Translations under genes and position numbers: made by a program
Shown: positions 1-7,457 of the stretch, in pieces
How the letters are laid out: each line of letters opens with the position of its first letter
Numbering within the stretch: the stretch's first letter is position 1
The notes under the pieces: generated by a model
What the model saw: the letters and a program-made list of their open reading frames with translations, nothing else
What the model was told of the DNA's origin: nothing
The model's database searches: none
DNA from: Actinoallomurus sp048498315
GTDB lineage: Bacteria > Actinomycetota > Actinomycetes > Streptosporangiales > Streptosporangiaceae
NCBI GenBank assembly: GCA_048498315.1
Contig: JBEHYF010000142.1
Location: 1-14,264 of the forward strand
Length of the DNA stretch: 14,264 nucleotides
Direction: 5' to 3'

Positions 1-2
1 CC

Positions 3-2513
3 CGGAAACCGGAGGCCGGCCGCCCGTCGGCGCGAAAGAAGGCGACCCGCGGCCGGCCGGCCGCCGCCTCGGCACGCCCGGCCGCCCGGTCGGGCCGACC
101 GCAGCGCCCCGATCCGGTCGCCCAACTCTTCCTGGGGTTCTGGCGGTTCGTCGCGCAGGTCTGGCTGCTGGCGGCCCGCGCCGTCGGCGGAATCGCGCGC
201 GCGTACGGTCGGGGCGCCCGCGACCTGGACCAGGAGCACCGCCGCGACGGCCAGGGCCTGGCGCTGCTCGGCTTGGCCATCGTCTCGGCGGCGGCCACGT
301 GGTTCGCGCCCGATGCCTGGGCATTGAAGAACTTCGGCCGCCTGCTGCGCGATTGCGTCGGCGTCTTCGCCCCGGTGCTGCCGGCACTCTTCGCGCTGCT
401 CGCCTGGCGGGTGTTGCGGCACCCTGAACGCAACGGCGACGTCGGCCGGGTCGTCATCGGCGGCACCGCGCTGGTCGGCGGCGTGGTCGGCATGGTGCAC
501 ATCGCCAACGGCACGCCGTACCCGTCGCACGGCGAGCACGCCCTGCAGACCTCCGGCGGACTGCTCGGCTGGCTGCTGTCGGCTCTCCTCACCAGCACCG
601 TCACCGCCTGGGTGGCGGTGCCGCTGCTGCTGCTCCTCACCGGCTTCGGCCTGCTAGTGATCACGGCGACGCCGGTGCGCCGGGTCCCCGACCGCCTCGC
701 CGAGCTGCGCGACCGCATCTTGCTGCTGGAGCCGCACGAGGCCGAGGACGGTGCGCAGACCGGTTCCGGCACGGCGGCGAAGAATCGGAAACGGTCCCGT
801 AAGGGCGAGGTCGAGGTCGGTGAGCACGACAAGCCGTATGACACGCCGGTCGTGTCGGGCCGCGACAGCACACCGGACCCGGCGGCCGACCTGTTCGAGG
901 AGGACGACCGGCCCAGCCTCGCCGACGAGCTGCTCTCCCCGCCGGAGCCTGAACCAGCCGGGCCGCCGCGCCCCTCCGGGCCGCCGGACCCGACCCCGCC
1001 GCCCCGGCGCACTGAGCAGCTGGAGCTGCCGGCGGCCGGCGCCGGTGACGGCTCGTACACGCTCCCCGCGCCGAGCCTGCTCAAGCCGGGCTCGGTCGTC
1101 AAGCCGCGCACCAAGGCCAACGACATCGTCGTGAACGCGCTGTCGGAGGTGCTCGACCAGTTCGGCATCGACGCGCAGGTCACCGGCTTCACCCGCGGCC
1201 CGACGATCACGCGGTACGAGATCGAGCTCGGGCCCGCCGTCAAGGTGGAGCGGATCACCGCGCTGGCCAAGAACATCGCCTTGGCCGTCAAGAGCGCTGA
1301 CGTGCGGATCATCTCCCCGATCCCCGGCAAGTCCGCGATCGGCGTCGAGATCCCCAACGCCGACAAGGACATCGTCAGCCTTGGCGACATCCTGCGCTCG
1401 CCGGTTGCCGCGAACGACCATCATCCGATGGTGGTCGGCCTCGGCAAGGACGTCGAAGGCCGCACTGTCGTGGCGAACCTGGCGAAGATGCCGCACATGC
1501 TCATCGCGGGCGCCACCGGAGCCGGCAAGTCGACCTGCATCAACGGGCTGATCACCTCGATCCTCATGCGGGCCACGCCGGATGAGGTCCGCATGGTGCT
1601 GGTCGACCCCAAGCGCGTCGAGCTGACCTCCTACGCCGGCATCCCGCACCTGATCACGCCGATCATCACCAACCCGAAGAAAGCGGCCGAGGCGCTGCAG
1701 TGGGTGGTCGGCGAGATGGACCGCCGCTACGACGATCTCGCCGCGTCCGGCTACCGGCACATCGACGACTTCAACAAGGCCGTACGGGCTGGCAAGCTCG
1801 CCCCGCCGCCGGGTCGTGAGCGCGTGTACCAGCCCTACCCGTACCTCCTCGTCATCGTGGACGAGCTGGCCGATCTGATGATGGTGGCGCCCCGCGACGT
1901 CGAGGACGCCATCGTGCGCATCACCCAGCTCGCCCGCGCCGCCGGCATCCACCTCGTGCTCGCCACGCAACGGCCCAGCGTCGACGTCGTCACAGGCCTG
2001 ATCAAGGCGAACGTGCCGTCGCGGCTGGCGTTCGCGACCTCCAGCCTCGCCGATAGCCGTGTCATCCTCGACCAGCCGGGCGCGGAGAAGCTGGTTGGCC
2101 AGGGCGACGCGCTGTTCCTGCCGATGGGCGCCAGCAAGCCGATGCGGCTGCAGAACGCCTACGTGTCGGAGAAGGAGATCCACGAGGTCGTCGAGCACTG
2201 CAAGAAGCAGGCCGAGCCCGACTACCGCGAGGACGTCGCGGCGGCCGAGTCGCGCAAGAGAGAGATCGACGAGGACATCGGCGACGATCTCGAGCTGCTC
2301 ATCCAGGCGGCGGAGCTGATCATCTCCACCCAGTTCGGCTCGACGTCGATGCTCCAGCGCAAGCTGCGGGTCGGCTTCGCCAAGGCGGGCAGGCTCATGG
2401 ACCTTCTGGAAAGCCGGTCCATCGTGGGGCCGAGCGAGGGGTCGAAAGCACGCGATGTTCTGGTCAAACCGGACGATCTACCCGGAGTGCTCGCCTCGCT
2501 ACGCGGAGAGTAG
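3..2513 (+). CDS. ftsK: FtsK/SpoIIIE-type DNA translocase, 5' end outside window
   Basis: This ATP-driven DNA pump sits in the division septum and clears or segregates chromosomal DNA. The reading frame is open from the first bases of the window, and the upstream codons (R/K/A-rich, then RDLDQEHRRDG) read like a normal FtsK N-terminus. The TTG at 273 is therefore not the start, and the protein begins before base 1; 836 residues are visible. Hydrophobic helices lie at roughly 245-660, followed by an acidic/proline linker (about 720-1070). The motor has a Walker A GATGAGKS at 1509-1532 and a Walker B LLVIVDE at 1845-1865. The C-terminal winged-helix gamma domain (about 2285-2470, ISTQFGSTSMLQRKLRVGF) reads polar DNA motifs in the family. 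The gene ends five codons after VLASL. Identity is secure; only the start is unknown. Confidence 0.96.
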   Translation, partial: RKPEAGRPSARKKATRGRPAAASARPAARSGRPQRPDPVAQLFLGFWRFVAQVWLLAARAVGGIARAYGRGARDLDQEHRRDGQGLALLGLAIVSAAATWFAPDAWALKNFGRLLRDCVGVFAPVLPALFALLAWRVLRHPERNGDVGRVVIGGTALVGGVVGMVHIANGTPYPSHGEHALQTSGGLLGWLLSALLTSTVTAWVAVPLLLLLTGFGLLVITATPVRRVPDRLAELRDRILLLEPHEAEDGAQTGSGTAAKNRKRSRKGEVEVGEHDKPYDTPVVSGRDSTPDPAADLFEEDDRPSLADELLSPPEPEPAGPPRPSGPPDPTPPPRRTEQLELPAAGAGDGSYTLPAPSLLKPGSVVKPRTKANDIVVNALSEVLDQFGIDAQVTGFTRGPTITRYEIELGPAVKVERITALAKNIALAVKSADVRIISPIPGKSAIGVEIPNADKDIVSLGDILRSPVAANDHHPMVVGLGKDVEGRTVVANLAKMPHMLIAGATGAGKSTCINGLITSILMRATPDEVRMVLVDPKRVELTSYAGIPHLITPIITNPKKAAEALQWVVGEMDRRYDDLAASGYRHIDDFNKAVRAGKLAPPPGRERVYQPYPYLLVIVDELADLMMVAPRDVEDAIVRITQLARAAGIHLVLATQRPSVDVVTGLIKANVPSRLAFATSSLADSRVILDQPGAEKLVGQGDALFLPMGASKPMRLQNAYVSEKEIHEVVEHCKKQAEPDYREDVAAAESRKREIDEDIGDDLELLIQAAELIISTQFGSTSMLQRKLRVGFAKAGRLMDLLESRSIVGPSEGSKARDVLVKPDDLPGVLASLRGE

Positions 2514-2516
2514 AAA

Positions 2517-2545
2517 TTGAGATCTTGGGGTAGCTGACTTATACC
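2517..2545 (+). promoter_or_regulatory. Predicted housekeeping sigma promoter for the RodZ-like gene
   Basis: TTGAGA (2517-2522) and TATACC (2540-2545) are separated by 17 bp, close to the primary-sigma consensus. The element starts just 3 nt after the ftsK stop codon. It implies that the downstream gene is transcribed on its own with a 5' UTR of about 110 nt. That UTR contains a 6-bp inverted repeat, CGTGGC/GCCACG, at 2618-2641. Prediction from sequence only. Confidence 0.5.
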
Positions 2546-2661
2546 GCGTTGCACGTCGCTTCTCAGGCTCACCGTTCATAGACTGAATCTTGAAAGCGGG
2601 GGAAGCGATCCAGGCGGCGTGGCAGTGAACACAACGCCACGAGGTTCCCAGGAGGCGCGGC

Positions 2662-3396
2662 GTGAGCATCGGTGGCACCCTCGCGAAGGCGCGCCAGGAG
2701 GCGGGCCTCACCGTCCCACAGGTGGCGGCCAAGACCCGTATTCGCGGGACGGTGATCAATGCCATCGAGCGCGACGACTTCAGCCTGTGTGGCGGGAACT
2801 TCTATGCCCGCGGCCACATCCGCAGCATCGCCCGGATGGTCGGCATCGACCCAGAGCCCCTGATCCGTGAGTACGACGATGCGCACGGCGGGTCGCCGCA
2901 GGCCATCCCGGCCCGGCAGGCGTTCGAGGCCAAGACCCCGGTGCGGATCCTGGAACGCCGCTCGCCCAACTGGAGCGCGGCCATGCTGGTCGCGCTCATC
3001 GTGATCGTCGGCTACGGCGTCTACCGCGTCGCGACCGGCAACGAGCCGAACCGCTCCGCCGAGCGCGCCGCCGCCCCGGCGGTGAAGACGGCCGCGCCCA
3101 GCCCCTCCCACAGCGGGGCCATCGCCCAGGCGCCGCGCACGAAGGTCACGATCCGCGTCAAGGCGCGGCGGGCGAGTTGGCTCAACGTCCGCGACTCCAA
3201 GAACAGGGAGCTCTACAGCGGCGTCGTGCGGGAGGGCCAGGTCGAGGAGTGGACGGCCAAGAAGCGCATCCGCCTCGTCATCGGCAACGGCGGTGGCCTG
3301 CGCCTGACGGTGAACGGCAAGGACATCGGCTACCCCGGCGACCCCGGCCAGGTGGTCCGCCTCAGCTTCGGCCCGACCGACCCGCAGAAGGGCTGA
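2662..3396 (+). CDS. RodZ-like helix-turn-helix membrane protein (HTH_25 / DUF4115)
   Basis: This is a bitopic membrane protein of 244 residues. An N-terminal Cro/RodZ-type HTH occupies about residues 3-72 (GGTLAKARQEAGLTVPQVA, then the conserved FYARGHIRSIAR). A basic stretch and one transmembrane helix follow at about 105-124 (AAMLVALIVIVGYGVYRV). After an Ala/Pro linker (130-160) comes a DUF4115 beta domain at about 162-236 (ASWLNVRD, YSGVVREGQ, LRLTVNGK). This is the RodZ layout, in which the HTH contacts MreB-type cytoskeleton rather than DNA. Whether this homologue works in shape control or DNA binding cannot be read here. The GTG start has GGAGG at 2651-2655, 6 nt upstream. Its position between ftsK and rimO is the usual actinobacterial one. 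Confidence 0.85.
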   Translation: MSIGGTLAKARQEAGLTVPQVAAKTRIRGTVINAIERDDFSLCGGNFYARGHIRSIARMVGIDPEPLIREYDDAHGGSPQAIPARQAFEAKTPVRILERRSPNWSAAMLVALIVIVGYGVYRVATGNEPNRSAERAAAPAVKTAAPSPSHSGAIAQAPRTKVTIRVKARRASWLNVRDSKNRELYSGVVREGQVEEWTAKKRIRLVIGNGGGLRLTVNGKDIGYPGDPGQVVRLSFGPTDPQKG

Positions 3397-3719
3397 GTAG
3401 CCGGGCCCGGGAGCCGAACCCGACGACCTGACCGGTGTGGTCGGCGCGGGTACCGGCCCGAGCCGGCGGATCCGGGTGGGCGAACGAACGACCGGAAAGA
3501 TCTGAAAGATCCGGCGCGAGCTTTCGGTGCCTGACGAGCGCTCCCGTTCGCGGGGGTCCGGGCCCGTAGGGTCCGGATGCCCCGACCGGGCGGGCGTGGC
3601 CTTCGGGCGTCGCGGGACGGCCGAGCCGGCGCCGCGGAAGCACCGAGCGCCGGAGTGTCCGACGCGCCGCCGCGGCCGGTCCCGGCCCCGGGCGGGCAGG
3701 TCTGCCGCAGCGGGCAGCC
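3397..3719. other. Intergenic stretch, no gene seen
   Basis: This very GC-rich spacer lies between the RodZ-like gene and rimO. The ORFs crossing it look like frame shadows. It holds an imperfect dyad without a T-run (CCGAC 3421-3425 / GTCGG 3441-3445), a tandem GAAAGATC repeat, and two copies of GGGTCCGG about 15 bp apart (3554-3561, 3569-3576). No convincing terminator is present. Confidence 0.5.
3495..3512. repeat. Tandem 9-bp direct repeat GAAAGATC(T/C)
   Basis: Two adjacent units, GAAAGATCT and GAAAGATCC, are framed by CCG and CGG (whole 3492-3514). It is a local A-rich island in an otherwise GC-dominated spacer and could be a regulator or replication-protein site. No function is assigned. 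Confidence 0.5.
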
Positions 3720-3754
3720 CAGTACCGTAGGGACCATGTCCACCCTGGGTACTG
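3720..3754 (+). promoter_or_regulatory. Candidate leaderless promoter with an inverted repeat, upstream of rimO
   Basis: TACCGT (3723-3728) fits the actinobacterial TANNNT -10 pattern and ends 7 nt before an ATG at 3736, the spacing typical of leaderless transcripts. The -35 region (about 3700) is weak. The -10 lies inside a dyad: CAGTACC (3720-3726) and GGTACTG (3748-3754) form a perfect 7-bp inverted repeat, with a second nested dyad GGAC-CAT-GTCC at 3731-3741. This suggests an operator or a transcript hairpin at the start site. Confidence 0.42.
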
Positions 3755-3804
3755 TGCCCGCCGCATCCGACGCGCGCCGGGCGAGAGGGGAGCGCTCCGC
3801 GTGA
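3736..3804 (+). CDS. Candidate 22-residue leader peptide overlapping rimO
   Basis: An ATG directly downstream of the TACCGT -10 element opens a 22-codon frame (MSTLGTVPAASD, then an Arg/Ala-rich end). Its TGA at 3802-3804 overlaps the rimO GTG start as GTGA. It is in a different frame from rimO, so it cannot be an N-terminal extension. A leaderless small ORF with 4-bp overlap would couple its translation to rimO. No homologue is recognised. It may be a chance ORF; the promoter spacing and the exact overlap are the only evidence. Confidence 0.38.
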   Translation: MSTLGTVPAASDARRARGERSA

Positions 3805-5450
3805 GCACGGCCGACCACCCCGCCGACCCGGCGGCCCGCCGCACCGTCTCGATCGTGACCCTCGGCTGCGCGCGCAACGAGGTCGACTCCGAGGAGCTCG
3901 CTGCACGCCTGGAGCGCGCGGGCTGGATGCTCGACGACTCCGGCGACGCCTCTGTCGTCCTCGTGAACACCTGTGGCTTCATCGACGCCGCGAAGAAGGA
4001 TTCGATCGACACCCTGCTGGCTGCGGCCGACTCCGGCGCGAAGGTGGTGGCCGCGGGCTGCCTCGCCGAACGCTACGGTGCCGAGCTCGCCGAGTCGCTC
4101 CCCGAGGCCGACGCGGTGCTGAGCTTCGACGATTACGCCGCCATCGGCGACCGGCTGGACGAGGTGCTGGCCGGTCGCCGCCATCGGGCGCACACCCCCT
4201 GCGACCGCCGGAGGCTGCTGCCGCTCAGCCCGGCCGCCCGCTCCGGCACCGCCGTGCATGTCCCCGGCCACGGAACCGTCGTCACCGACGGGGCACCCGC
4301 GCCGGCACACAAGCCCGTGCCCGGGCCGGAGGCACCGGGCGACGCCGCAGCCGCGACCGGCCCGGCCGGCGCGGGGCGAGCCGGGGCGGAGGCCGCCGGC
4401 ACGGCCGCGGCGCGCGCCCGCACGGGAGCAGCACCCGGACGCACGGCAGCAGCGCCCGGACGCGCCGCGGCGGCGGTGCGACGGCCACCGGAGGAGCGGG
4501 AGCACACCGACCTGCCCGAGGGCGTCGCGCCCGCGTCGGGGCCGCGTGTGCTGCGCCGTCGCCTTGGCGGCGGGCCGGCCGCGCCGCTGAAGCTCGCCTC
4601 CGGATGCGACCGGCGGTGTGCGTTCTGCGCGATCCCGGCGTTCCGCGGCGCGTACATGTCCCGGCGGCCGGCGGAGATCCTCGACGAGGCGCGCTGGCTG
4701 GCCGTCCAGGGCGTGCGCGAGGTGGTCCTCGTCAGCGAGAATTCCACCTCCTACGGTAAGGACCTGGGCGACATCAGGCTGCTGGAGATGTTGCTGCCGG
4801 AACTGGCCGGGGTGCCCGGCATCGACCGGGTGCGGGTGAGCTACCTGCAGCCCGCAGAGCTGCGGCCCGGCCTCATCGAGGTGATCGCCACCACGCCCGG
4901 CGTGGCGCCGTACTTCGACCTGTCGTTCCAGCACGCCAGCGGCCCGCTGCTGCGCCGGATGCGCCGGTTCGGCGACGCCGAGCGCTTTCTCGGCCTGCTG
5001 GAGCGCATCCGGGCCCTGGCGCCCGAGGCGGGCGTGCGGTCCAACTTCATCGTCGGCTTCCCCGGCGAGACCGAGGACGACGTCGAGGAGCTGGCCCGCT
5101 TCCTCACCGAGGCGCGTTTCGACGCGATCGGCGTGTTCGGCTACTCCGACGAGGAGGGCACCGAGGCGGCCGGTCTCGATGGCAAGCTCGACGAGGCCGA
5201 GATCGGCGCCAGGGTCGCCGAGCTGTCCACGCTGGCCGAGGAGCTGACCGCCCAGCGCGCCGAAGAGCGCCTCGGGTCGGTCGTCGAGGTGCTGATCGAG
5301 GAGCCGGGGGAAGGCCGGGCCGCCCACCAGGCGCCGGAGATCGACGGCACGGTCACGGTCAAGGGCCCGGCACGGGTCGGCACGATCGTCTCCGCCCGCG
5401 TCGTCGAGGCGATGGGCGTCGACCTGCTCGCCGTCGTGGACGAGCCGTGA
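3801..5450 (+). CDS. rimO: Ribosomal protein S12 (Asp) methylthiotransferase RimO with a long linker insertion
   Basis: This radical-SAM enzyme adds a methylthio group to a conserved aspartate of ribosomal protein S12. The N-terminal MTTase domain has its three cluster cysteines at 23, 58 and 87 (LGCARNEVDSE, NTCGFID, AAGCLAERYG). The radical-SAM CxxxCxxC is at 269/273/276 (CDRRCAFCAIP). The C-terminal TRAM domain, about 480-549, ends AVVDEP. At 549 residues it is clearly longer than usual (about 430-490), because residues 162-232 form an Ala/Pro/Gly/Arg-rich insertion before the conserved DLPEGVAPASGPR stretch. The GTG start has GGGGAG (3787-3792) 8 nt upstream and matches the family start. 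The stop overlaps pgsA by 4 bp, so the two are probably translationally coupled. Confidence 0.95.
   Translation: MSTADHPADPAARRTVSIVTLGCARNEVDSEELAARLERAGWMLDDSGDASVVLVNTCGFIDAAKKDSIDTLLAAADSGAKVVAAGCLAERYGAELAESLPEADAVLSFDDYAAIGDRLDEVLAGRRHRAHTPCDRRRLLPLSPAARSGTAVHVPGHGTVVTDGAPAPAHKPVPGPEAPGDAAAATGPAGAGRAGAEAAGTAAARARTGAAPGRTAAAPGRAAAAVRRPPEEREHTDLPEGVAPASGPRVLRRRLGGGPAAPLKLASGCDRRCAFCAIPAFRGAYMSRRPAEILDEARWLAVQGVREVVLVSENSTSYGKDLGDIRLLEMLLPELAGVPGIDRVRVSYLQPAELRPGLIEVIATTPGVAPYFDLSFQHASGPLLRRMRRFGDAERFLGLLERIRALAPEAGVRSNFIVGFPGETEDDVEELARFLTEARFDAIGVFGYSDEEGTEAAGLDGKLDEAEIGARVAELSTLAEELTAQRAEERLGSVVEVLIEEPGEGRAAHQAPEIDGTVTVKGPARVGTIVSARVVEAMGVDLLAVVDEP
4419..4481 (+). repeat. Tandem 21-bp repeat inside rimO (7-residue units)
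   Basis: Two 21-bp units (4419-4439 and 4440-4460) differ at two bases. A third, degenerate unit follows (4461-4481). They encode RTGAAPG, RTAAAPG and RAAAAVR. The in-frame period shows that the linker grew by tandem duplication. Confidence 0.75.
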
Positions 5451-6100
5451 CGGTCCCGGCCGGCGACGAGCCGATCGGCCGGCCGCCGGGCGCACCGGGC
5501 GGGCCGCCCGGCGCCGCCGCGGTCGGCGCGGACGATGTTCGGGCGAGCGTGGTCAACGTCGCGAACCTCCTGACCGTTCTGCGACTGGCGCTGGTGCCGT
5601 TCTTCGTGTGGCTGCTGTTCCAGCACGGCGTCTGGTGGCGGGTGGGCGCGCTGGTGCTGTTCGCGGCCGCCTCCTTCACCGATCGGCTCGACGGTGAGCT
5701 GGCCCGCCGCCGCAACCTGATCACCGACTTCGGCAAGATCGCCGATCCGATCGCCGACAAGGCGCTGACCGGATCCGCGCTCGTGTGCCTGTCCGTGCTC
5801 GGCCGCCTGTGGTGGTGGGTGACGATCGCGATCCTCGTCCGCGAGATCGGCATCACCTTGCTGCGGTTTGTGGTGATCCGGTACGGAGTGATCGCCGCGA
5901 GCCGGGGCGGGAAGCTCAAGACGATGCTGCAGGTGATCGCGATCGGGCTGTACATAGTGCCCGGCCCGATCGACCCGCTGCGCTGGGTCGTCATGGGGGC
6001 GGCGGTGGCGGTGACCCTGGTCACCGGCGCGGACTATCTGGTGAAGGCGTGGAGGCTGTGGAGTGACGGGCGTGCGGGTCGAGCTGCTGACCGTCGGTGA
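5447..6100 (+). CDS. pgsA: CDP-alcohol phosphatidyltransferase (phosphatidylglycerophosphate synthase type)
   Basis: This integral membrane enzyme transfers a phosphatidyl group from CDP-diacylglycerol to an alcohol, probably glycerol-3-phosphate. The diagnostic motif is complete: D82-G83-x2-A86-R87-x8-G96-x3-D100-x3-D104 (DGELAR, then GKIADPIAD). About five to six hydrophobic helices follow. The GTG at 5447 overlaps the rimO stop as GTGA. It gives a Pro/Gly/Ala-rich 35-residue leader before the conserved VVNVANLLTVLRL, so a later start near 5549 is possible but lacks the coupling. The gene runs 38 bp into cinA. In Mycobacterium tuberculosis pgsA3 also lies beside ftsK and clgR, so this is probably the same lineage. 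Exact substrate is inferred. Confidence 0.9.
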   Translation: MTVPAGDEPIGRPPGAPGGPPGAAAVGADDVRASVVNVANLLTVLRLALVPFFVWLLFQHGVWWRVGALVLFAAASFTDRLDGELARRRNLITDFGKIADPIADKALTGSALVCLSVLGRLWWWVTIAILVREIGITLLRFVVIRYGVIAASRGGKLKTMLQVIAIGLYIVPGPIDPLRWVVMGAAVAVTLVTGADYLVKAWRLWSDGRAGRAADRR

Positions 6101-7328
6101 CGAACTGCTGCGGGGCGACACCGCGAACGAGAACGCCGTGTGGCTGGGACGGTCGCTGACCGACGCCGGCATCGGGATCACCCGCGGTGTGGTCGTCCCG
6201 GACGACGTCGATTCGATCGCCGAGGCGATCCGCGAGGGTCTGGACCGGGCCGACGCGATGATCGTCACCGGCGGGCTCGGGCCGACCTCCGACGACGTCA
6301 CCCGCGACGCGCTGGCCAGCCTCGCCGGCGTCACACTGCGCCGGGACGCCGCCGTGGAGGAGCGGTTGCGGCGGCGGGCGGCCGAACGCGGCACGCCGCT
6401 GCGGACCTCGGCGCTCCGGATGGCCGACGTTCCCGAAGGCGCCGATGTGCTGCCGAACCCGGCGGGCAGCGCGCCCGGGCTGCGGTTGCGCCTCCCGGGC
6501 GGCGTCGTCTACGCCCTGCCGGGCGTCCCCGCGGAGATGCGGGCGATCACCTCCGGATGCGTCCTGCCCGATCTGGGGGGCACCCCCACCGCCGCGCGCG
6601 TGCTGCGCACCGCCACCGTCTGGGAGTCGGTGCTGGCGGCCCGGCTCGCGCCGGTCGAGGCGCTTCCCGGTGTGCGGCTGGCCTACTACCCGTCGCCGGG
6701 GGAGGTGCGGGTGCGCATCGAGGCGCGGGGCACCGCCAGGCTGGAGGACGCCGTGGCGCTGGCCCGTGAGCTGCTCGGCGGATGCGTGTACGCCGAGGGT
6801 GAAATCCCCCTTGACCGGGTGGTCCACAGGCTCCTTGCGGAGCGCGGCGCCACGGTCGCGGCGGCCGAGTCGCTCACCGGCGGCCTTCTCGGCGGGGAAC
6901 TTACCGGAATGCCTGGCTCGTCCGCGACGTTTATAGGAGGAGTAGTGGCTTATGCCACTCGCCTCAAACAGACCCTGCTCGGCGTACCTGAGGCCCTGCT
7001 GGCCGCGCACGGTGCCGTGCATCCGGACGTGGCCGCGGCGATGGCGACCGGTGTAAGAGAGCGCCTCGGCGCCACGTACGGCCTCGCGGTGACTGGTGTG
7101 GCCGGCCCGGAACCCCAGGACGGCCGGCTGGTGGGCACCGTGTACGTCGCGGTGGCCGGACCGGGCGGCGAGGTCGTGGTCCGGTCGCCGGTACTGCCGG
7201 TGCCCGGAGATGGGGAGCGCGCCCGCGGGCCGATCCGCCGCATGAGCGTCGTCTACGCACTTGACCTGTTGCGGCGTCGTCTGCTCACACTGGACCTCGG
7301 CGAGCCTTGGGCCGCCCAAAGCAGGTGA
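6063..7328 (+). CDS. cinA: CinA family protein (nicotinamide-nucleotide amidohydrolase / ADP-ribose pyrophosphatase type)
   Basis: This two-domain protein has 421 residues, normal for CinA. The N-terminal MoCF/COG1058 domain covers about 5-165, with TVGDELLRGDTANENA and the VTGGLGPTSDD loop. The C-terminal PncC amidase domain covers about 253-415, with AAESLTGG around S270, FIGGVVAYATRLKQTLLGV and AVTGVAGP. In the family the C-terminal part deamidates nicotinamide mononucleotide for pyridine nucleotide repair. The GTG start at 6063 lies inside the end of pgsA with GGAGG at 6051-6055, 7 nt upstream. This is the last gene of the rimO-pgsA-cinA operon. A run of unusual codons near 6925-6955 is noted as a finding. 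Confidence 0.93.
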   Translation: MTGVRVELLTVGDELLRGDTANENAVWLGRSLTDAGIGITRGVVVPDDVDSIAEAIREGLDRADAMIVTGGLGPTSDDVTRDALASLAGVTLRRDAAVEERLRRRAAERGTPLRTSALRMADVPEGADVLPNPAGSAPGLRLRLPGGVVYALPGVPAEMRAITSGCVLPDLGGTPTAARVLRTATVWESVLAARLAPVEALPGVRLAYYPSPGEVRVRIEARGTARLEDAVALARELLGGCVYAEGEIPLDRVVHRLLAERGATVAAAESLTGGLLGGELTGMPGSSATFIGGVVAYATRLKQTLLGVPEALLAAHGAVHPDVAAAMATGVRERLGATYGLAVTGVAGPEPQDGRLVGTVYVAVAGPGGEVVVRSPVLPVPGDGERARGPIRRMSVVYALDLLRRRLLTLDLGEPWAAQSR

Positions 7329-7357
7329 TCGGGAAGAAGCAGGGTGATTACAGCGTT

Positions 7358-7372
7358 ACGTTCGAAGCGAAC
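7358..7372. promoter_or_regulatory. ClgR-like operator upstream of clgR
   Basis: The site contains a perfect inverted repeat GTTCG-AAG-CGAAC (7360-7372). Its right half, AGCGAAC, matches the half-site of ClgR boxes in actinobacteria as I recall them, while the left half is only partial (ACGTT instead of WCGCY). Its place about 40 bp before the clgR -10 fits autoregulation, which is known for ClgR. Confidence 0.4.
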
Positions 7373-7411
7373 ACGAATACTTCGGTCTGCCACGCGCATC
7401 CTGAAGACAGG

Positions 7412-7417
7412 TACGGT
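7412..7417 (+). promoter_or_regulatory. Candidate -10 element of clgR
   Basis: TACGGT fits TANNNT and predicts a start near 7424, leaving about 33 nt before the preferred ATG at 7458. No clear -35 is visible, which would fit a promoter that needs activation by ClgR bound upstream. Confidence 0.4.
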
Positions 7418-7457
7418 GGAACGGTAGATGAGCCAGGACTCACGGAGGGAGCGAGAC

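Noticed and set aside
654..2198. 514-codon minus-strand ORF opposite ftsK
   Set aside because: It is Asp/Arg/His/Gly-rich with no recognisable motif and is fully antisense to an unmistakable FtsK motor; typical shadow ORF of GC-rich DNA.
3330..5495. 721-codon minus-strand ORF opposite rimO
   Set aside because: No domain is recognisable, composition is antisense-like, and rimO on the other strand has all catalytic cysteines.
7428..7457. ATG 7428 as clgR start
   Set aside because: It lacks a Shine-Dalgarno sequence and adds ten unconserved residues; ATG 7458 has GGAGGGAG and matches homologues.
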